A stretch of 64,000 bases of DNA from Melioribacteraceae bacterium (GTDB lineage: Bacteria > Bacteroidota > Ignavibacteria > Ignavibacteriales > Melioribacteraceae): contig JALNXG010000011.1 of the NCBI GenBank assembly GCA_023230485.1, positions 1 through 64,000 on the forward strand, in the 5' to 3' direction. The notes under the pieces are model-generated. The model made no database searches. It was not told where the DNA came from and saw nothing but the letters and a program-made list of their open reading frames with translations. Shown here one piece after another: positions 54,544 to 63,487 of this stretch (within the stretch, counting starts at the first letter, position 1; each line of letters begins with the position of its first letter). Made by a program: the position numbers and the translations under genes.

Positions 54544-54772
54544 TCTTATTAGTTCCCGCTAAATCTTCTGAATAGCTATTTATTTTGTCAAATGAATTCT
54601 TGTTGATTGAACGAATTAGCATTATTGATAATAGACTTAACATTACTGTTAGGATAATAAATATCGCAAAAGAATTAAGAACGATCTGCTGGAGTGAATC
54701 CCCTTTCTGTGTAAAATAAATAACAGAAAAGAAGAACACTAGCAGCCCGAATTGAAATATTATTTTGTTCAT
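54536..54772 (-). CDS. Small two-helix membrane protein
   Basis: Hypothetical protein of 78 residues with two transmembrane helices (about 4-20 and 31-54) and a polar tail. The ATG at 54772 has a strong ribosome site (AAGGAGAG); the in-frame ATG at 54793 lies upstream of that site and is rejected. Its stop overlaps the sigma-28 start by eight bases, so it could be needed for coupled translation of the sigma factor. A TATAAT sequence (54811-54806, minus strand) lies 34 bases upstream but lacks a good -35. Function unknown. Confidence 0.65.
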   Translation of the reverse strand: MNKIIFQFGLLVFFFSVIYFTQKGDSLQQIVLNSFAIFIILTVMLSLLSIMLIRSINKNSFDKINSYSEDLAGTNKNE

Positions 54773-54861
54773 TATCTCTCCTTTGTTTCTCATAATTAAT
54801 CAAACATTATACCAGAGCAAAAAATGCTTCTTTTGGCGTGTTTTAGTTGTTTTGGGGGTTA

Positions 54862-55710
54862 TTAACTTAGATTTGAAATCAGTCTTTGGTTATTATTAGC
54901 CAATTGACCGAATTTTATGAAGCGTTCTGCTATTTCTGATATTTCTGTTATTACCTGTGATTCAGGAGCAGTTTTTGAAAGCAATTCCTGTGACTTAATT
55001 GATTTAGTTACAATATCTGAATTTGATATTGAACCTAATAGTTTTACTTCAATCGATAGAAAGTGAGTAACGGCGGAATTAAGATTGTTAAATGCAGTTT
55101 TCCCTTCTTCCTTACTATCTGTTTTGTTCACAATTACTGTGTTTATCGGTTTTAATTCGTTTTTTGCACAGTATTTAAGCATTACGTAAGCATCCATAAT
55201 GGAAGTCGGTTCGGGTAAAGTAATTATTATATTATAATCTGAAAATGAAATCTGTCTTAGGGTCAATTCACTTCCGCCTGCGGCACTATCGAGTATTATG
55301 AAATCATAATCATCCGCCAACTTTTCCAAATTGAAAAATGTACGTTCAATTTTTTCTTCATTAATTTGAACATTATTATCAAATCCTGAATCTCCGAAAA
55401 TTATATCTAAATTTTCTGTGTATTCTTCAATCATTTCATTTAAAGTTTTCTTGTCTTTAAAAAAATCTGAAAGCGGGCTTGTAACTGTTTTGTTTAAGAA
55501 TAGATGCAGATTAGCAAAATTGTAATCAAAATCGATTAAAAGAATCTTTTTTTTTCTTTTTGCTAATTGGAATGCAAAATTAAGAGAGAAAAAAGACTTC
55601 CCTGTACCGCCTTTACCCGAAATAATAGAAACAATTTTAGCAGAATTTGTGGCAGAATTTCTCTTTTTCAGATTAAATAATTCTATTAGTCTGGTAGCTT
55701 GGCTATCCAT
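54862..55710 (-). CDS. flhG: Flagellar number regulator FlhG (MinD-like ATPase)
   Basis: P-loop ATPase of 282 residues that, with FlhF, sets flagellar number and place. The deviant Walker A motif is ISGKGGTGKSFFSLNFAFQL; the MinD-type Asp motifs are in ILLIDFDYNFANLHLF and FIILDSAAGGSE. The C-terminal part is shorter than in Pseudomonas FleN. The gene follows flhF by one base, the canonical order, and is the last of the export-apparatus group; an 89-base gap follows. Confidence 0.92.
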   Translation of the reverse strand: MDSQATRLIELFNLKKRNSATNSAKIVSIISGKGGTGKSFFSLNFAFQLAKRKKKILLIDFDYNFANLHLFLNKTVTSPLSDFFKDKKTLNEMIEEYTENLDIIFGDSGFDNNVQINEEKIERTFFNLEKLADDYDFIILDSAAGGSELTLRQISFSDYNIIITLPEPTSIMDAYVMLKYCAKNELKPINTVIVNKTDSKEEGKTAFNNLNSAVTHFLSIEVKLLGSISNSDIVTKSIKSQELLSKTAPESQVITEISEIAERFIKFGQLANNNQRLISNLS

Positions 55711-56835
55711 TTAATATAATTTCCCTGAAAATATAAGATTAGCTATATATTCGCTACTTACTGCAAGAATATCGTCTGGTATTACCTGCCCATTTGTAAT
55801 AAACGTAATAGGTGTATTAAAATTATATGATAGATTAAGAATAGCACCGTAAGAAGCAGCTTCATCTGCTTTTGTAAAAATCACCGATTTATAATTAAAT
55901 ATCTTGAATTTAGTAGAGATATCATTTAATGTTCGTGGAGCTGTCGCTGCACTCACAACTAACATTACATCATCGACATTTGCAGCTTCTAAATATTCTT
56001 TTATTTTACTGAGATTATCAGAGTTTCTTTGACTTCTACCAACCGTATCAATAAAAACAATATCCTTATCGCTAAATTTCTTTAATAGTTTTTTCATATC
56101 AGCAGGTTCGTAAGCTGCCGCCATCTCAATATCGCTGATTTCGGAAAAAATCCTCAACTGATCTATTGCCCCGAGACGGAATGTATCTATCGTTATAAGA
56201 CCGACTTTAAGTTTGTGAATAATTTTAGAAATTACGGCAAGTTTAGCAATGCAGGTGGTTTTTCCTACTCCAGTTGGACCTACGAGAGCTATTTTAACGG
56301 TTTTACCTTTCTTTACCTTAAATTCCTTTGTAGTTACCATCGATGAAAGACTCGAAAGTAAATATGATTCAAGATTTCTTTCTTCGACTAAACCGGAATA
56401 GTTATCTAGATGCTTTACTATCTCTTTTACAATTGGTTTCTGGATATCTCGCTCCAATAGAAGATCGGAATATTCCTTTATTTTTTTATCTAATTTTTCG
56501 CTTTTAAAGTGATGTTCGGTTTTAGATCCGGCTTCGTTCAATTCGCGATCTGAACTTGCGGATCGACTTGAGGGATTAAAAATTTTCTCATTAATACTAT
56601 CTATTTCTTTTTCATAGATATTCTTTGATTCTTTTTGAGCTTCATTCCTTTTTTCAGAGTTCTTTTTAATAATTTCATCAGCTCCAGCGGTAATTTCAAA
56701 CATTTTCTTAGAATTGAACTGTCTATCTCCTTCAATAACACGTGTACCAAGAATTATTGCATCTCCACCTAATTCTTCTTTCATCAATTCGGTAGCTTCT
56801 TTTAAGGAGGGGGCGGTATATTTTTTAATCTGCAT
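55711..56835 (-). CDS. flhF: Flagellar SRP-type GTPase FlhF
   Basis: GTPase of 374 residues related to Ffh/FtsY. It has the family's short N-terminal B domain (KKYTAPSLKEATELMKEELG), a variable charged region (about 70-130), and the NG domain (about 135-370) with Walker A GPTGVGKTTCIAKLA, IDTFRLGAIDQLR, and VFIDTVGRSQ. It places the flagellum, often at a pole. Its start overlaps the end of flhA by 11 bases. Confidence 0.95.
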   Translation of the reverse strand: MQIKKYTAPSLKEATELMKEELGGDAIILGTRVIEGDRQFNSKKMFEITAGADEIIKKNSEKRNEAQKESKNIYEKEIDSINEKIFNPSSRSASSDRELNEAGSKTEHHFKSEKLDKKIKEYSDLLLERDIQKPIVKEIVKHLDNYSGLVEERNLESYLLSSLSSMVTTKEFKVKKGKTVKIALVGPTGVGKTTCIAKLAVISKIIHKLKVGLITIDTFRLGAIDQLRIFSEISDIEMAAAYEPADMKKLLKKFSDKDIVFIDTVGRSQRNSDNLSKIKEYLEAANVDDVMLVVSAATAPRTLNDISTKFKIFNYKSVIFTKADEAASYGAILNLSYNFNTPITFITNGQVIPDDILAVSSEYIANLIFSGKLY

Positions 56836-58882
56836 TATCTACCTCTAACTTTCCAATAAATTCTATTTCAATATTAGCCGGAAGCTCGCTATATGAGAGC
56901 ATAATTAATTCCGGGAAACTTGTATTAATTAAACGGAAGAAATAGGGTCTAATTGCAGCCGAAGTGATTAATATCGGCTGATAACCTAATTTAAGTATTT
57001 TTTCTAATTCGCTTACTAATCTTTGGTTTAATCCTCTTAAAACTTGCGGACTAAGCCCTAAAGTAACTACACTATCTTTTTGAGATTGGAGCGAACGAGT
57101 AATCATTCCTTCTAATTGATCTCCGATAGCCAATGCATGAATAATTCCATTCTGGTCTTTATAAAGATTTGCTATCGTATCACCAATGGAATGCCTTACA
57201 TACTCAGTAAGTACATCAATGTTTTTAGTAGTTTTAGAATAATCGATTAATGCCTCTAAAATCCTTACTAAGTCTTTAATCGGTATACCCTCTTTAAGTA
57301 GGGATTGCAATACCTTTTGAATAGTACCGAGATTAAGTATATCCGGATTAATATCATCGACGACTGCGGGATACTCTTTCTTGAGGTTTTCAAGTAGTTG
57401 TTTTACTTCTTGACGTGAGAGTATTTTATCAAAATTCTTTTTTAATGCTTCCTGTAAATGGGTTGCCAAAACCGAAATGGAATCCACAACCGTATAACCC
57501 AATAATTCAGCCCGCTCTTTATCTTCATGATTAATCCAATAGCTCTGAAGATTGAATGCGGGGTCGGTGGTGGGTATCCCCGGAACTTGTTCATCAATCA
57601 TTCCCGGATTCATAGCCAAATAGCGATCAGGATATATCTCAAAATTGGCTACTAAAGTGCCTTTTATTTTAATTATATATTCATTTGGAGAAAGTTGCAA
57701 ATTATCTCTAACTCTAACCGGTGGAACAAGTACACCATAATCTAAAGCTATCATCTTTCGTGTAGAAGAAATCTTTTGGAATAAAGTTCCTCCCTGCTTT
57801 TCATCAACTAAACTTATTAACCCATAGCCAATTTCGACTTCAATAGGATCGACTTGCAAATACTGTTCTACTTTCTCATCGACAGGTTCTGCTTCAACTG
57901 GTTCTTCATCTTTATTTGCTTTTCCTTCTGCATCGGCTTTAGTATCTTTTTTAGATATATATGATGAAACACCGAGAGTAATACTAATAATCAAAAACGG
58001 AATAGTAGGCATCCCGGGTATTAATGCGAAAAGGAATATTGCTCCCGATACCGTTCCAAGAACTCTCGGATTAGAAAACAATTGTGTTTTCATCTGGTAA
58101 TCGAGAGCTGTACCGGCGGCACTTCTTGTAACAACAAAACCGGCTGCCGTAGCAATAATAAGTGCAGGTACCTGGGAAACTAAACCATCACCAATTGTTA
58201 AAATAGTATATGTTTGCAGGGCATCAGTAAAACTTAATCCTCTCTGCATAATACCAATAATAAAACCACCAAGAATATTGATACCATTGATTACTAATCC
58301 TGCGACAGCATCTCCTTTAACGAATTTGCTCGCTCCATCCATTGCTCCATAAAATTCTGCTTCACGAGAGATTATATCTCTTCTCTTTCTAGCATCAGAT
58401 TCAGATATTAAACCCGTGTTAAGATCTGCATCAATTGCCATCTGCTTTCCGGGCATTGCATCTAAAGTAAATCGTGCTGCTACTTCCGAAATTCTTCCCG
58501 ATCCTTTTACGATAACTATAAATTGGATAACAATAAGAATAATAAAGATTACAAATCCGACTACATAATTACCGCCAACTACAAATGAACCGAAAGATTC
58601 GATTACTTGACCGGCATAACCATCAATTAAAATTAAACGAGTGGAACTTATATTAAGACCAAGGCGAAATAATGTAGTTACTAATAATAATCCGGGGAAT
58701 ACTGAGATATCCAAAGGACTTTGGATATATAATGAAACTATTAAAACTAAAACAGCTAAGGTAATATTAATGGATAGAAGAAAATCGAGCAAAAATGCAG
58801 GAAGTGGTATAAGAAGAAGCCCTAGCATAAAAATTAAACCAAATGCTAGGAGCACATCGCTATTTCTGCCGAAGATTTTCAA
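56825..58882 (-). CDS. flhA: Flagellar export gate protein FlhA
   Basis: Main channel protein of the flagellar type III export gate, 685 residues. About eight transmembrane helices (1-310) contain the signature RFTLDAMPGKQMAIDADLNT; the cytoplasmic domain (about 345-680) forms the docking ring for substrates and chaperones, with EIGYGLISLVDEKQGGTLFQ near its start. Length is typical. It follows flhB by 1 base. Confidence 0.97.
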   Translation of the reverse strand: MKIFGRNSDVLLAFGLIFMLGLLLIPLPAFLLDFLLSINITLAVLVLIVSLYIQSPLDISVFPGLLLVTTLFRLGLNISSTRLILIDGYAGQVIESFGSFVVGGNYVVGFVIFIILIVIQFIVIVKGSGRISEVAARFTLDAMPGKQMAIDADLNTGLISESDARKRRDIISREAEFYGAMDGASKFVKGDAVAGLVINGINILGGFIIGIMQRGLSFTDALQTYTILTIGDGLVSQVPALIIATAAGFVVTRSAAGTALDYQMKTQLFSNPRVLGTVSGAIFLFALIPGMPTIPFLIISITLGVSSYISKKDTKADAEGKANKDEEPVEAEPVDEKVEQYLQVDPIEVEIGYGLISLVDEKQGGTLFQKISSTRKMIALDYGVLVPPVRVRDNLQLSPNEYIIKIKGTLVANFEIYPDRYLAMNPGMIDEQVPGIPTTDPAFNLQSYWINHEDKERAELLGYTVVDSISVLATHLQEALKKNFDKILSRQEVKQLLENLKKEYPAVVDDINPDILNLGTIQKVLQSLLKEGIPIKDLVRILEALIDYSKTTKNIDVLTEYVRHSIGDTIANLYKDQNGIIHALAIGDQLEGMITRSLQSQKDSVVTLGLSPQVLRGLNQRLVSELEKILKLGYQPILITSAAIRPYFFRLINTSFPELIMLSYSELPANIEIEFIGKLEVDNAD

Positions 58883-58883
58883 G

Positions 58884-59969
58884 TTATATTATACTTTTTC
58901 TCTTTTTGGTTTTCTTTAATTGGAATATATACGCCAAAATTTGTGCCACAGCTTTGAATAATTTTGCTGGAATAAAGTCCCCAATTTCGCATGTTTTATA
59001 TAAAGCTCGTGCTAACTGCACATCTTCGTGCAATGGTACATTATTATCCACACCTAACTTTTTAATTCTTTGCGCTAATTCATCTAATCCTTTTGCAACT
59101 ACCTTCGGAGCAGCATCCTTTTGGAGATCATATTTAAGTGCTATGGCAACGTGAGTTGGGTTGGTAATAATTACGTCAGCAGTAGGAATATCCTGCATCA
59201 TTCTGTTCCTTGCCGACATAATCATTTTTTTCCTTATTTGAGATTTGACGTGAGGATCGCCTTCCTGCTGTTTATTCTCTTCCTTAGTCTCTTCTTTAGT
59301 CATCATCATATCTTTCTTAAACTTAAATTTCTGGAATAAGAAATCAATTGATGCGATAGCCGTAAAACACAAAACCACTTTCCATATTAATGCAAAAGCT
59401 GAATCCAGCATATATGCTACTGTATCGTAAAGACTCAAATTTACTAAAGCTACGCTATCTTCAATTAGTTTAGAAATAATAAAATAGGTAAAAAGTCCAA
59501 TTACGATTAATTTTACAACAGATTTGCCAAGCTCCACCATTGAATTTGTAGAAAAGAATATCCTCTTAATACCGGCAATAGGATTAAATTTACTGAGTTT
59601 GAATTCGAAAACTTTTGGTGTGAATTTGAATCCAAATTGAGCAATATTACTTGCAAGTGCGGCGACAAAAACACCTCCGAATATTGGAGCAAGAAGTGTG
59701 AAGAAAACCATCGTCCATTTTAGAAAATATGTTTGAACGACATTCTGGGTCATCTTCATTTGGGCAATTGATTTTAATAGATCTGATGTAAAATCGCCTA
59801 TTTCGCTTGCAATAAACCCTTTAGTAATAAATAGGATTATTAATCCGGTGCCAAAAACTGCGAGGGAATTAATTTCTGCACTTTTAGCCACCTGTCCTTT
59901 TTCACGAGCATCGGAGAGTTTCTTGCCGGTGGCTTGTTCGGTCTTTTCTTGTCCGCCATTATCTGCCAT
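58884..59969 (-). CDS. flhB: Flagellar export switch protein FlhB
   Basis: Export gate protein of 361 residues that changes substrate specificity from hook to filament. Four transmembrane helices (about 35-215) are followed by the cytoplasmic domain with the self-cleavage motif NPTH in DVIITNPTHVAIALKY at about residue 265. The N-terminus begins GGQEKTEQATGKKLSDAREK, as in the family. It overlaps fliR by one base. Confidence 0.97.
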   Translation of the reverse strand: MADNGGQEKTEQATGKKLSDAREKGQVAKSAEINSLAVFGTGLIILFITKGFIASEIGDFTSDLLKSIAQMKMTQNVVQTYFLKWTMVFFTLLAPIFGGVFVAALASNIAQFGFKFTPKVFEFKLSKFNPIAGIKRIFFSTNSMVELGKSVVKLIVIGLFTYFIISKLIEDSVALVNLSLYDTVAYMLDSAFALIWKVVLCFTAIASIDFLFQKFKFKKDMMMTKEETKEENKQQEGDPHVKSQIRKKMIMSARNRMMQDIPTADVIITNPTHVAIALKYDLQKDAAPKVVAKGLDELAQRIKKLGVDNNVPLHEDVQLARALYKTCEIGDFIPAKLFKAVAQILAYIFQLKKTKKRKSII

Positions 59970-60745
59970 TATGCCCCCATAGCTCTTATTAATTCAAGTA
60001 GTTGATATTCATATCCCTGTAATAGATATTTTACTACAACTATATAAAACGGGATTACTGCAATTATCACTACAAGTCCTAAGCCAATCTTAATTGGTTG
60101 AGTAACAAAGAAAACCTGAATATTTGGGATCACTTTTGCAATTATACCTTCTGCAAGATGTACCAAGAAAAAAGATACCATAATAGGAGATGCAATCTTT
60201 ACGGCAATTGTAAACACCATAAACGAATATTTAACAAGCAGGTTAAATACCGGTTCATTAATTGTATATTTCCCGATTGGAATGACAGCGAAGGAAGAGA
60301 CTACACCGGTAATTATATAATGATGACCATTAATAATAAAAAACATCATAACAGCTGCGTAGAAGAGAATTTCTCCCATTACATTACCTTGAGTATCATC
60401 TAATGGATTCATCACTTCCGACATCATAAGTCCCATATCAAATCCTATCAAAAAACCTGAAAATGAAATCCCCCAGAACACAAAATTTACTATGAAACCC
60501 ATAATAATACCGGTTAGCAACTCTTTGGCTCCGAGAAATGCGATAGCGAATAGATTTGGATCAACTACAATTTTACTGGTATCTATGGTAAGAAATACGA
60601 TATAACTGATTACTATTGAAAGTCCTATTTTAGCAAATATCGGAATGGCTCTATTGCCAAAAATCGGGGCAGTAGAAAACACACCGATTATTCGTGTAAA
60701 TATTAAAATAACTATAATGAAATCAGTTACTAATATGTCCGTCAT
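59969..60745 (-). CDS. fliR: Flagellar export gate protein FliR
   Basis: Membrane protein of 258 residues with about six hydrophobic helices. Characteristic stretches are FTRIIGVFSTAPIFGNRAIP near the N-terminus, AKELLTGIIMGFIVNFVF in the middle, and IKIASPIMVSFFLVHLAEGI-like sequence (AVKIASPIMVSFFLVHLAEG) late in the chain. It forms the export pore with FliP and FliQ. ATGA overlap with fliQ. Confidence 0.94.
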   Translation of the reverse strand: MTDILVTDFIIVILIFTRIIGVFSTAPIFGNRAIPIFAKIGLSIVISYIVFLTIDTSKIVVDPNLFAIAFLGAKELLTGIIMGFIVNFVFWGISFSGFLIGFDMGLMMSEVMNPLDDTQGNVMGEILFYAAVMMFFIINGHHYIITGVVSSFAVIPIGKYTINEPVFNLLVKYSFMVFTIAVKIASPIMVSFFLVHLAEGIIAKVIPNIQVFFVTQPIKIGLGLVVIIAVIPFYIVVVKYLLQGYEYQLLELIRAMGA

Positions 60746-61011
60746 TTCAATACAGTTAAAAACATTGTAAACATTCTATTGGTAAGACCAACCATCTTAT
60801 CAATTATCCACGGGAGAAGAAGTAAAAATACTATAATCGTAGCAATCAATTTAGGTACGAAAGTAAGTGTCATTTCTTGAATTGAAGTGGCCGCTTGGAA
60901 AATGGAGATAAAAATACCCACAATTAATGCAACGCCCAATAAAGGTAATAGTATTATAAATGATGTATAAAAAGCATCTTTTAAGATTTCTACAATCAAT
61001 TCTTCTGACAT
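60742..61011 (-). CDS. fliQ: Flagellar export gate protein FliQ
   Basis: Two-helix membrane protein of 89 residues. The pattern LPLLGVALIVGIFISIFQAA followed by TSIQEMTLTFVPKL is the family signature. It lies 1 base after fliP and overlaps fliR by four bases, in canonical order. Confidence 0.95.
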   Translation of the reverse strand: MSEELIVEILKDAFYTSFIILLPLLGVALIVGIFISIFQAATSIQEMTLTFVPKLIATIIVFLLLLPWIIDKMVGLTNRMFTMFLTVLK

Positions 61012-61012
61012 T

Positions 61013-61783
61013 TTAAGAAAAACTCCTTACAAGTGAACCAATAATTAAATTCCAGCCATCAACAAGTATGAATAATAAAATTTTGAATGGAAGGGAGATC
61101 ATCATCGGCGGCATCATCATCATACCCATCGACATTAAAATACTTGAAACGATCATATCCACCATTACAAAAGGAACGAACATAAAAAATCCGATTATGA
61201 AACCTGCTCTTAGTTCGCTTAAAACAAATGCAGGAACGAGAATCATAGTAGATACTTCATTACGATTAGCTGGTTTATCTAATTTCGAAAGACCAAGAAA
61301 AAGTTCTAAATCTTCATCACGTACATTCTTAAACATAAATTCGCGTATTGGCTCTATCCCTGTATCATAAGCCTCTTGAACACTCATTTTATTTTCCATC
61401 AATGGTTTTAATGCTATATCATTTACTTTATTCCAAGTAGGAGACATAATGAAAAATGTAATAAAGAGAGCTATACCGGCTAGAATTTGAGCCGGAGGCA
61501 TCTGCTGAGTACCTAATGCAGTTTTTAAGAAATGGAAAACGATTATTATTCTTAAATATGCTGTCGTCATTATTACAATAGAAGGTGCTAAGGAAAGCAC
61601 CGTCATTAAAAGTAAAATTTGAAGAGTTGTAGATACATCCTCACCGTTCTGTGCAGTTCCTACACTTAAATCAAGTTTAGGAAAAGGTAGTGTAGTACCT
61701 CCTTGAGCTGCCTGTGCCAGATTCGGCTCTGTAAAAGCGACAAATATCAAAATCACCGAAGCAAATAAAAGAAACTTTTTCAT
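61013..61783 (-). CDS. fliP: Flagellar export gate protein FliP
   Basis: Core pore protein of 256 residues. It has a signal peptide (about 1-25, ending LAQAAQ), then helices with LLLMTVLSLAPSIVIMTTAY, FHFLKTALGTQQMPPAQILA and, near the C-terminus, MVDMIVSSILMSMGMMMMPP. These match FliP throughout. It overlaps the FliO-like gene by four bases. Confidence 0.97.
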   Translation of the reverse strand: MKKFLLFASVILIFVAFTEPNLAQAAQGGTTLPFPKLDLSVGTAQNGEDVSTTLQILLLMTVLSLAPSIVIMTTAYLRIIIVFHFLKTALGTQQMPPAQILAGIALFITFFIMSPTWNKVNDIALKPLMENKMSVQEAYDTGIEPIREFMFKNVRDEDLELFLGLSKLDKPANRNEVSTMILVPAFVLSELRAGFIIGFFMFVPFVMVDMIVSSILMSMGMMMMPPMMISLPFKILLFILVDGWNLIIGSLVRSFS

Positions 61784-62121
61784 TTTATACCCAAATTCTG
61801 TTTGAGTATATCTACAAATGACCCTTTATCAACAGGTAAATTATTATCTATCTCCATACTTTCGTCAAATTCATATTCTTTGATTAGAGTGATATTATTT
61901 TCACTTATTCCAAGAAGTAAAACTTTGTCTTCTACCTTTACTACGCTTAAATACTTTTTCGGTAAAATCATCTGATTATTCAATACTTCTATTTTTAATA
62001 ATTTTGATTTTCTTCCATTAATTGAAAAAGAGTATCTCTTAACCAATACTAAAGCTCCAAATAAAAGAGCGATTAAAAGAATTAAAGGAAGCATTCCCGA
62101 TATAATTTCCCAAAATGACAT
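61780..62121 (-). CDS. fliO: FliO-like flagellar biosynthesis protein
   Basis: Protein of 113 residues with one N-terminal transmembrane helix (about 10-28) and a cytoplasmic domain rich in short strands, including LPKKYLSVVKVEDKVLLLGI, the FliO pattern of basic residues followed by a hydrophobic VLLLG segment. FliO helps assemble the FliP ring. Sequence conservation is low in this family, but position between fliN and fliP is exactly as expected. Confidence 0.85.
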   Translation of the reverse strand: MSFWEIISGMLPLILLIALLFGALVLVKRYSFSINGRKSKLLKIEVLNNQMILPKKYLSVVKVEDKVLLLGISENNITLIKEYEFDESMEIDNNLPVDKGSFVDILKQNLGIK

Positions 62122-62123
62122 AA

Positions 62124-62492
62124 TTAATAAATATCCTTTAATCTTTGTGCAGGATCAACGAGACTTGTAATTCGTATTCCAAAATGTTTATCGATTACCA
62201 CAACTTCTCCTTCAGCGATCTTTTTATTATTCACAAAAACATCCACCGGTTCACTTGCTAATTTATCAAGTTCAATCACATATCCGCGCTCTAATTCTAG
62301 AATGTCCTTAATCTGCATTTGAGTTCTTCCGAGTTCAATATAAATATTCATCTGGAGATCTTTCAGGAAACTAAGTTTATCATTACCGTTACCGGAAGTC
62401 CTCGTGGACTCGTCAAATTCCTCAAATTGTGCCAAAGAACCGCCCTCAGGCTGGTCTTCATAATTATTTAATAATTCATCTTGTTCGCTCAT
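62124..62492 (-). CDS. fliN: Flagellar switch protein FliN
   Basis: C-ring protein of 122 residues. The SpoA domain (about 45-120) has LQMNIYIELGRTQMQIKDIL, ELDKLASEPVDVFVNNKKIA and GEVVVIDKHFGIRITSLVDP, all typical of FliN. It sits at the base of the switch with FliM and binds CheY-P in some species. It lies 7 bases after fliM. Confidence 0.97.
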   Translation of the reverse strand: MSEQDELLNNYEDQPEGGSLAQFEEFDESTRTSGNGNDKLSFLKDLQMNIYIELGRTQMQIKDILELERGYVIELDKLASEPVDVFVNNKKIAEGEVVVIDKHFGIRITSLVDPAQRLKDIY

Positions 62493-62499
62493 AATTTCC

Positions 62500-63486
62500 T
62501 CAGAGTGATTGTTTTTCGTCTAAAATTCTATTTGTTATTTTAATTGCTTTGTGATTATTTAATGAACCGTATCTTCCGGTAAATAAAAGACGGCTCCCGG
62601 TTCTTATTTTATGGTCATCATCAATTTTTGTATCAAGTCTGATGATATCCCCTTTTTCTAAATTTATTAATTCATTAACCGAAAGTGTTGTATTTCCAAA
62701 TTCTACATGAATCGGAATCTTAGTATTAACTAAATGATTCGTTACAACTTCTTTTGAAGTAATTCCGAAATATTTTGTAGCTCTAATGGAAGAGAGTTTC
62801 TGCGATGTCATTTTTGCAAGTATATTATCGAATGCAAAAGTTGCGAAACATAAATTTATTAGGAATGATTGCTCTCCAATCATTATTTCAAAAGAGATTA
62901 AAAGAACAGATTCACTTTGTGAAGTAATCTGAGCAAAATCAATATCCTGTTCAAATCTTTCGAGAACAAAATCCATAGTATCAATTGTCTGCCAAGATTT
63001 CTTGAGGTCGTACATAATTCTATCGACAACAACTCTAAGTACTTTCTGCTCAATGGGAGTAATTACTTTTACCTGTTTAGAGCCTAATCCGCTGCCACCT
63101 AGAAGTTTATCAACAAAGAGAAATGCTAAATCATTATTAATCTCTAAAATACCTTTTACATCAGTATCTTTTATTTCAAAGGTAAATAAGCAGGCAGGAT
63201 TAGATACCGAAAGGACATATTCAGAATAGTAAATCTGATCAACCGAAGCGACATTAATTGTAACGGCAGTTTGAAGTTTAGTTACTAAGAAAGATGAAAA
63301 ACTTTCTCCGAAATTTTCGCATACACTCCTGATTACTCTAAGCTGATTCTTGGAGATTCTATTTGGCAAACGAAAATCAAAGAGTACTGCCTCTTTTTCA
63401 TTGTTTGCTTCAATCTTTTGCTCTGTGCCGCTTTTAATATTATTGAGCAGTTGATCTATTTCTTGTTGTGAAAGTATCTCTGCCAT
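62500..63486 (-). CDS. fliM: Flagellar switch protein FliM
   Basis: C-ring protein of 328 residues. It begins with the CheY-P-binding motif EILSQQEIDQLLNNI, followed by the CheC-like middle domain (about 45-235, with GGSGLGSKQVKVITPIEQKV) and a C-terminal SpoA domain (about 250-325). The intact N-terminal motif shows that the motor responds to a CheY, so a standard chemotaxis pathway must exist although cheA and cheY lie outside the window. Confidence 0.96.
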   Translation of the reverse strand: MAEILSQQEIDQLLNNIKSGTEQKIEANNEKEAVLFDFRLPNRISKNQLRVIRSVCENFGESFSSFLVTKLQTAVTINVASVDQIYYSEYVLSVSNPACLFTFEIKDTDVKGILEINNDLAFLFVDKLLGGSGLGSKQVKVITPIEQKVLRVVVDRIMYDLKKSWQTIDTMDFVLERFEQDIDFAQITSQSESVLLISFEIMIGEQSFLINLCFATFAFDNILAKMTSQKLSSIRATKYFGITSKEVVTNHLVNTKIPIHVEFGNTTLSVNELINLEKGDIIRLDTKIDDDHKIRTGSRLLFTGRYGSLNNHKAIKITNRILDEKQSL

Positions 63487-63487
63487 T

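Noticed and set aside
54806..54834. TATAAT before the small membrane protein and sigma-28 gene
   Set aside because: The -10 is perfect, but the 6 bases at the right distance (AAAAGA) are not a -35, so no promoter feature was entered.
55140..55175. CGATAA-like sequence inside flhG
   Set aside because: No TAAA at the right distance and it lies within coding sequence, so it is not a sigma-28 promoter.
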